Part shown: one piece after another, positions 6,265 to 9,051 of the stretch
Layout of the letters: the number at the start of each line of letters is the position of its first letter
Numbering within the stretch: position 1 is the stretch's first letter
Origin: Coxiellaceae bacterium UBA6002
Lineage (GTDB): Bacteria > Pseudomonadota > Gammaproteobacteria > UBA6002
Assembly: GCA_002429595.1 (NCBI GenBank)
Contig: DJAM01000057.1
Span: forward strand, 35,353 to 44,403
DNA length: 9,051 nt
Direction: 5' to 3'
Notes under the pieces: generated by a model
What the model saw: the letters and a program-made list of their open reading frames with translations, nothing else
The model's database searches: none
Told to the model about the DNA's origin: nothing
Position numbers and translations under genes: made by a program

Positions 6265-6296
6265 CCCTTGAATCTTGCCAATTTAAACCTTATATA
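6265..6296 (+). promoter_or_regulatory. Sigma-32 (heat-shock) promoter of grpE
   Basis: CCCTTGAA (6265-6272) matches the sigma-32 -35 core CTTGAA completely and is followed after 15 nt by CCTTATATA (6288-6296), a partial match to the -10 CCCCATNTA. The site lies in the hrcA-grpE gap with predicted transcription start about 30 nt before the grpE ATG. It would let grpE be induced on heat shock separately from hrcA. The -10 is imperfect, which lowers confidence. Confidence 0.6.
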
Positions 6297-6331
6297 GCGA
6301 TTTATCAGTTCACGAATGGGGAATTTTGCCA

Positions 6332-6952
6332 ATGTCAAAACACGACAAACCTAAGGAAGATCCGACGAGTAAAAAGGATGAATTCGAAAAAACTCGCAAT
6401 CCTTACCAAAAAATCTGGCCAAAAGACGAGAGTGTAGAACAATCCGACTTTCAAGAACAATCCCCTGAAGATGAAGAGGTTGTTGGCATACTGGATCATC
6501 CTTCCTATATTGAATTGGCAAAAAAGGTAGATGAATATTGGAATCAACACCTTCGTACTCAGGCTGAGCTTGAAAATGTTAGACGTCGTGCAGAGCGCGA
6601 TGTTAGTCAGGCTCATAAATTCTCTCTTGAAAAGATAGTGAGTGATTTATTGCCAGTGGCAGACAGCCTAGACCAAGCTTTATTAAGTGAAGTTGGTAGT
6701 AACGATTTAGCGAAGAAAATTCATGAGGGCATTGAGTTAACAATGTCTTTATTTCTGAAGACCTTAGAAAAACATGGGGTCAAACAGATTAGTCCTCTGG
6801 GCGAAACTTTTAATCCCGAATTGCATCAAGCTATTGCGACGCGACCCAGTGATGAATATGGGCCAAATACTGTGATGGAAGTGTTACAGAAAGGATACAC
6901 CCTGAACGATCGCTTAGTGCGTCCGGCTTTAGTGGTTGTGGCAGAGGGGTAA
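6332..6952 (+). CDS. grpE: Nucleotide exchange factor GrpE
   Basis: GrpE is the homodimeric co-chaperone that releases ADP from DnaK, resetting its substrate cycle. The 206-aa product begins with a highly charged, probably disordered tail (1-50). A long dimer-forming helix follows (about 58-115, with RTQAELENVRRRAERDV at 75-91 and the LLPVADSLDQAL segment at 106-117). The C-terminal beta wing touches DnaK: GVKQISPLGETFNPELHQAIA (149-169) and VMEVLQKGYTLNDRLVRPALVVVAE (181-205). I chose ATG at 6332 because GGGGA (6318-6322) lies 9 nt before it; a TTG at 6326 would add two residues but sits only 3 nt from that site. dnaK follows on the same strand after 117 nt. The E. coli protein is of similar length (197 aa). 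Confidence 0.97.
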   Translation: MSKHDKPKEDPTSKKDEFEKTRNPYQKIWPKDESVEQSDFQEQSPEDEEVVGILDHPSYIELAKKVDEYWNQHLRTQAELENVRRRAERDVSQAHKFSLEKIVSDLLPVADSLDQALLSEVGSNDLAKKIHEGIELTMSLFLKTLEKHGVKQISPLGETFNPELHQAIATRPSDEYGPNTVMEVLQKGYTLNDRLVRPALVVVAEG

Positions 6953-6953
6953 G

Positions 6954-6983
6954 CCTTGAAATTTGATTCTGATACCCCCAACT
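6954..6983 (+). promoter_or_regulatory. Sigma-32 (heat-shock) promoter of dnaK
   Basis: CCTTGAA (6954-6960), with a perfect CTTGAA -35 core, is followed after 15 nt by CCCCAACT (6976-6983). The latter differs from the sigma-32 -10 consensus CCCCATNT at one defined position. The -35 starts 2 nt after the grpE stop codon. Transcription would begin near 6990 and leave a leader of about 80 nt before dnaK. The match is better than that of the grpE promoter and resembles the E. coli dnaK P1 arrangement. It implies that dnaK is induced on its own as well as by read-through from grpE. Confidence 0.75.
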
Positions 6984-7006
6984 TAGTAGGTAATGATTAA
7001 ACGGAA

Positions 7007-7023
7007 AGCCGCTGTTAACGGCT
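7007..7023 (+). other. Small hairpin in dnaK leader
   Basis: AGCCG (7007-7011) and CGGCT (7019-7023) can form a 5-bp stem with a 7-nt loop, in the predicted untranslated leader of dnaK. No T-run follows, so it is not an intrinsic terminator, and it does not cover the ribosome-binding site (CGGAG, 7056-7060). It may be a chance structure. Confidence 0.3.
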
Positions 7024-7027
7024 AACT

Positions 7028-7046
7028 TGTAAATTAAATGTAAATT
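7028..7046 (+). repeat. 8-bp direct repeat TGTAAATT in dnaK leader
   Basis: TGTAAATT occurs at 7028-7035 and again at 7039-7046, with an 11-bp period, close to one helical turn, just ahead of the dnaK ribosome-binding site. The stretch is AT-rich and the match could be chance; no regulator is suggested. Confidence 0.35.
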
Positions 7047-7069
7047 TTATTAGATCGGAGATTTTACGC

Positions 7070-9028
7070 ATGGCAAAGATTATAGGTATCGACCTTGGCA
7101 CAACCAATTCCTGCGTTGCAATTATGGAAGGTGGCAAGGTTAAGGTAATTGAAAATAGTGAAGGTGATCGCACAACTCCTTCGGTTGTGGCATATACTAA
7201 AGACGGTGAAATTTTAGTCGGACAAGCCGCTAAACGCCAAGCAGTTACTAATCCTCAAAATACTTTATATGCAATCAAACGTTTAATCGGTCGACGTTTT
7301 GAAGATGAGGTTGTTAAGCGTGATATGGGGATGGTGCCCTACAAAATTGTTAAAGCTGATAACGGCGATGCATGGGTTGAAGCCAACGGCCAAAAAATTG
7401 CGCCACAACAAGTTTCTGCGCAAATCTTAATGAAGATGAAGAAAACTGCTGAGGACTATCTCGGTGAAGAAGTTAAAGATGCTGTTATTACCGTACCTGC
7501 GTACTTCAACGATTCTCAGCGACAAGCTACCAAAGATGCTGGCAAAATTGCTGGCCTTGAAGTTAAACGTATTATTAACGAGCCCACTGCTGCCGCGTTA
7601 GCTTATGGCTTGGATAAGAAAAAAGGCGACATCAAAATCGCTGTCTATGACTTGGGTGGTGGTACATTCGATATTTCTATTATTGAAATTGCCGACGTTG
7701 AAGGTGATCATCAATTTGAAGTATTAGCAACCAATGGTGATACTTTCTTAGGTGGTGAAGACTTCGACAAACGATTGATTGACTACTTAGCTGGTGAATT
7801 TAAAAAAGAACAAGGCATTGATTTATTCAAGGATCCGCTTGCGATTCAACGTCTTAAAGAAGCAGCTGAAAAAGCTAAAATTGAATTATCTTCAGCTCAA
7901 CAAACTGATGTTAACTTGCCATACATCACTGCTGATGCAAATGGCCCAAAACACTTAAACATTCGTTTGACCCGCGCCAAACTCGAATCATTAGTTGAAG
8001 ATTTAATTGAGCGTACGATTGAACCTTGTAAGATTGCGATCAAAGATGCTGGCCTCAACGTTGGCGACATTGACGAAGTTATCTTAGTCGGTGGTCAAAC
8101 TCGTATGCCAAAAGTTCAGGAAGCAGTTAAGAGCTTCTTTGGCAAAGAACCTCGTAAAGATGTTAATCCTGATGAGGCGGTGGCGATTGGTGCTGCTATC
8201 CAAGGTGCGGTTTTGGCTGGAGAAGTGAAAGATGTTTTACTCTTAGACGTAACACCATTATCTTTAGGTATCGAAACCTTAGGTGGTGTGATGACCAAAA
8301 TCATCGAGAAAAATACCACGATTCCAACTAAAGCGACGCAAGTTTTCTCAACTGCGGATGATAATCAGACTGCAGTTACCGTTCATGTGCTACAAGGTGA
8401 ACGAGAAATGGCTTCAGCGAATAAATCATTAGGCCGCTTTGATTTATCCGATATTCCGCCAGCGCCACGTGGTATGCCACAAATCGAAGTAACTTTTGAT
8501 ATCGATGCTAATGGTATTTTGCATGTATCAGCGCGTGATAAAGCGACTGGTAAGCAACAATCAATCGTGATCAAAGCTTCCAGTGGTCTTTCTGATGATG
8601 AAGTACAACGAATGGTCAAAGATGCTGAACAAAATAAAGAAGCAGATAAGAAATTCCATGAACTTGTTGAGGTGCGTAATAAGGCAGATGCCTTAATTCA
8701 TGCAGCGACTAAGACTGTTAAAGATCTTGGTGATAAAGCAACAGCAGAAGAAATTGGTCAAACCGAATCAGCTGTCGAAGCTTTAAAAGAAGCAATGAAG
8801 ACAGACAGTAAAGATGAGATCGAAGCAAAAACTCAGGCTTTGTCTGACGTTTCTTCAAAACTTGCAGAACGATTATATGCTCAAAAAGGAGCTGAGGGCG
8901 CTCAAGCTGATCAACCTGGAGCTGGCGCTCAAGGCGGGCAACCAGGTGGGGAATCTAGCAAGCCTCAAGATAATGTGGTTGATGCTGAGTTTGAAGAAGT
9001 TAAGGATGATGATAAAGATAAAAAATAA
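7070..9028 (+). CDS. dnaK: Molecular chaperone DnaK (Hsp70)
   Basis: DnaK is the ATP-driven Hsp70 that binds exposed hydrophobic stretches of client proteins, working with GrpE and DnaJ in the cytoplasm. The 652-aa product is complete. The actin-like ATPase domain (1-385) has GIDLGTTNSCV (6-16), Lys70, the DLGGGTFD motif (194-201) with Thr199, and VGGQTRMP (340-347). The interdomain linker DVLLLDV (388-394) precedes the substrate-binding domain (395-505) and the helical lid (about 506-605). The tail is Gly/Gln/Ala-rich, with the conserved EEVKD at 642-646 and six further charged residues. The start is ATG 7070 with CGGAG 9 nt upstream. The leader carries its own heat-shock-type promoter. The usual partner dnaJ would be expected further downstream but is beyond the window. 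No frameshift or missing catalytic residue was seen. Confidence 0.99.
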   Translation: MAKIIGIDLGTTNSCVAIMEGGKVKVIENSEGDRTTPSVVAYTKDGEILVGQAAKRQAVTNPQNTLYAIKRLIGRRFEDEVVKRDMGMVPYKIVKADNGDAWVEANGQKIAPQQVSAQILMKMKKTAEDYLGEEVKDAVITVPAYFNDSQRQATKDAGKIAGLEVKRIINEPTAAALAYGLDKKKGDIKIAVYDLGGGTFDISIIEIADVEGDHQFEVLATNGDTFLGGEDFDKRLIDYLAGEFKKEQGIDLFKDPLAIQRLKEAAEKAKIELSSAQQTDVNLPYITADANGPKHLNIRLTRAKLESLVEDLIERTIEPCKIAIKDAGLNVGDIDEVILVGGQTRMPKVQEAVKSFFGKEPRKDVNPDEAVAIGAAIQGAVLAGEVKDVLLLDVTPLSLGIETLGGVMTKIIEKNTTIPTKATQVFSTADDNQTAVTVHVLQGEREMASANKSLGRFDLSDIPPAPRGMPQIEVTFDIDANGILHVSARDKATGKQQSIVIKASSGLSDDEVQRMVKDAEQNKEADKKFHELVEVRNKADALIHAATKTVKDLGDKATAEEIGQTESAVEALKEAMKTDSKDEIEAKTQALSDVSSKLAERLYAQKGAEGAQADQPGAGAQGGQPGGESSKPQDNVVDAEFEEVKDDDKDKK

Positions 9029-9036
9029 ATAAATCA

Positions 9037-9051
9037 TGTCATTCCCGCGAA
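9037..9051. repeat. Partial dispersed palindromic repeat (first arm), cut by window end
   Basis: TGTCATTCCCGCGAA begins 9 nt after the dnaK stop and runs off the window. The wording ATTCCCGCGAA is what one expects from the left arm of the palindromes of type ATTCCC-N8-GGGAAT (dRS3-like, often continuing AGCGGGAAT) scattered between genes in several proteobacteria. It could also serve as the dnaK terminator hairpin. Only one arm is visible, so this is an inference. Confidence 0.4.

Noticed and set aside
6335..6616. 93-aa open frame on the minus strand, opposite grpE
   Set aside because: It is antisense to the conserved part of grpE, low in complexity (Phe/Ile/Leu-rich from reverse Lys/Glu codons) and not recognisable as any family.
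8116..8619. Two minus-strand open frames inside dnaK and a plus-strand one near its 3' end (8814-9032)
   Set aside because: All are shadows of the strongly biased dnaK coding sequence and have no credible start signals or family features.
1..9051. Search for a new defence, mobile or biosynthetic system
   Set aside because: All coding space is taken by well-known core genes in a conserved order; no repeats array, integrase, transposase or unknown gene cluster is present.

Overview
The window reads as a chromosomal core region of a gammaproteobacterium with moderately AT-rich DNA. The proteins (SmpB, RatA, RnfH, BamE, Fur, RecN, NadK, GrpE, DnaK) carry clear gammaproteobacterial family signatures. 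From general knowledge, the same gene order is seen in this class: Pseudomonas has smpB-ratA-rnfH-bamE(omlA)-fur-recN-grpE-dnaK, and E. coli has grpE, nadK, recN, bamE, rnfH, ratA, smpB and ssrA together. The presence of hrcA, the AT-rich composition and a tmRNA tag beginning ANDS suggest a Legionella/Coxiella-like lineage. That placement is an inference, not a demonstration.

Layout. Bases 11-374 (minus strand) are a complete tmRNA gene (ssrA) encoding the tag ANDSIYNESVAA, with its partner smpB directly upstream on the same strand (400-882). Diverging from smpB are ratA and rnfH (plus strand, overlapping by 20 nt). They run head-on into bamE (minus strand) with no base between the two stop codons. 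bamE diverges from fur (plus strand, TTG start), which meets recN (minus strand) in a 4-nt overlap of stop codons. recN (TTG start) directly follows nadK, so nadK-recN is one minus-strand unit. Diverging from nadK are hrcA, grpE and dnaK on the plus strand. The window ends 23 nt after dnaK, inside what looks like the first arm of a dispersed palindromic repeat.

How the genes work together. ssrA and smpB form the trans-translation system that frees stalled ribosomes. bamE belongs to outer-membrane protein assembly, fur to iron control, recN to double-strand-break repair and nadK to NADP synthesis. hrcA-grpE-dnaK is a heat-shock module. grpE and dnaK are each preceded by a sequence closely resembling a sigma-32 promoter. 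No CIRCE operator, the usual HrcA target, is visible in the window, so HrcA probably acts elsewhere (for example on groESL).

Every interval longer than about 150 nt is accounted for by a gene. I found no mobile element, CRISPR array, broken gene or unknown multi-gene system. This is an ordinary, compact core region whose interest lies in its regulatory and junction details.
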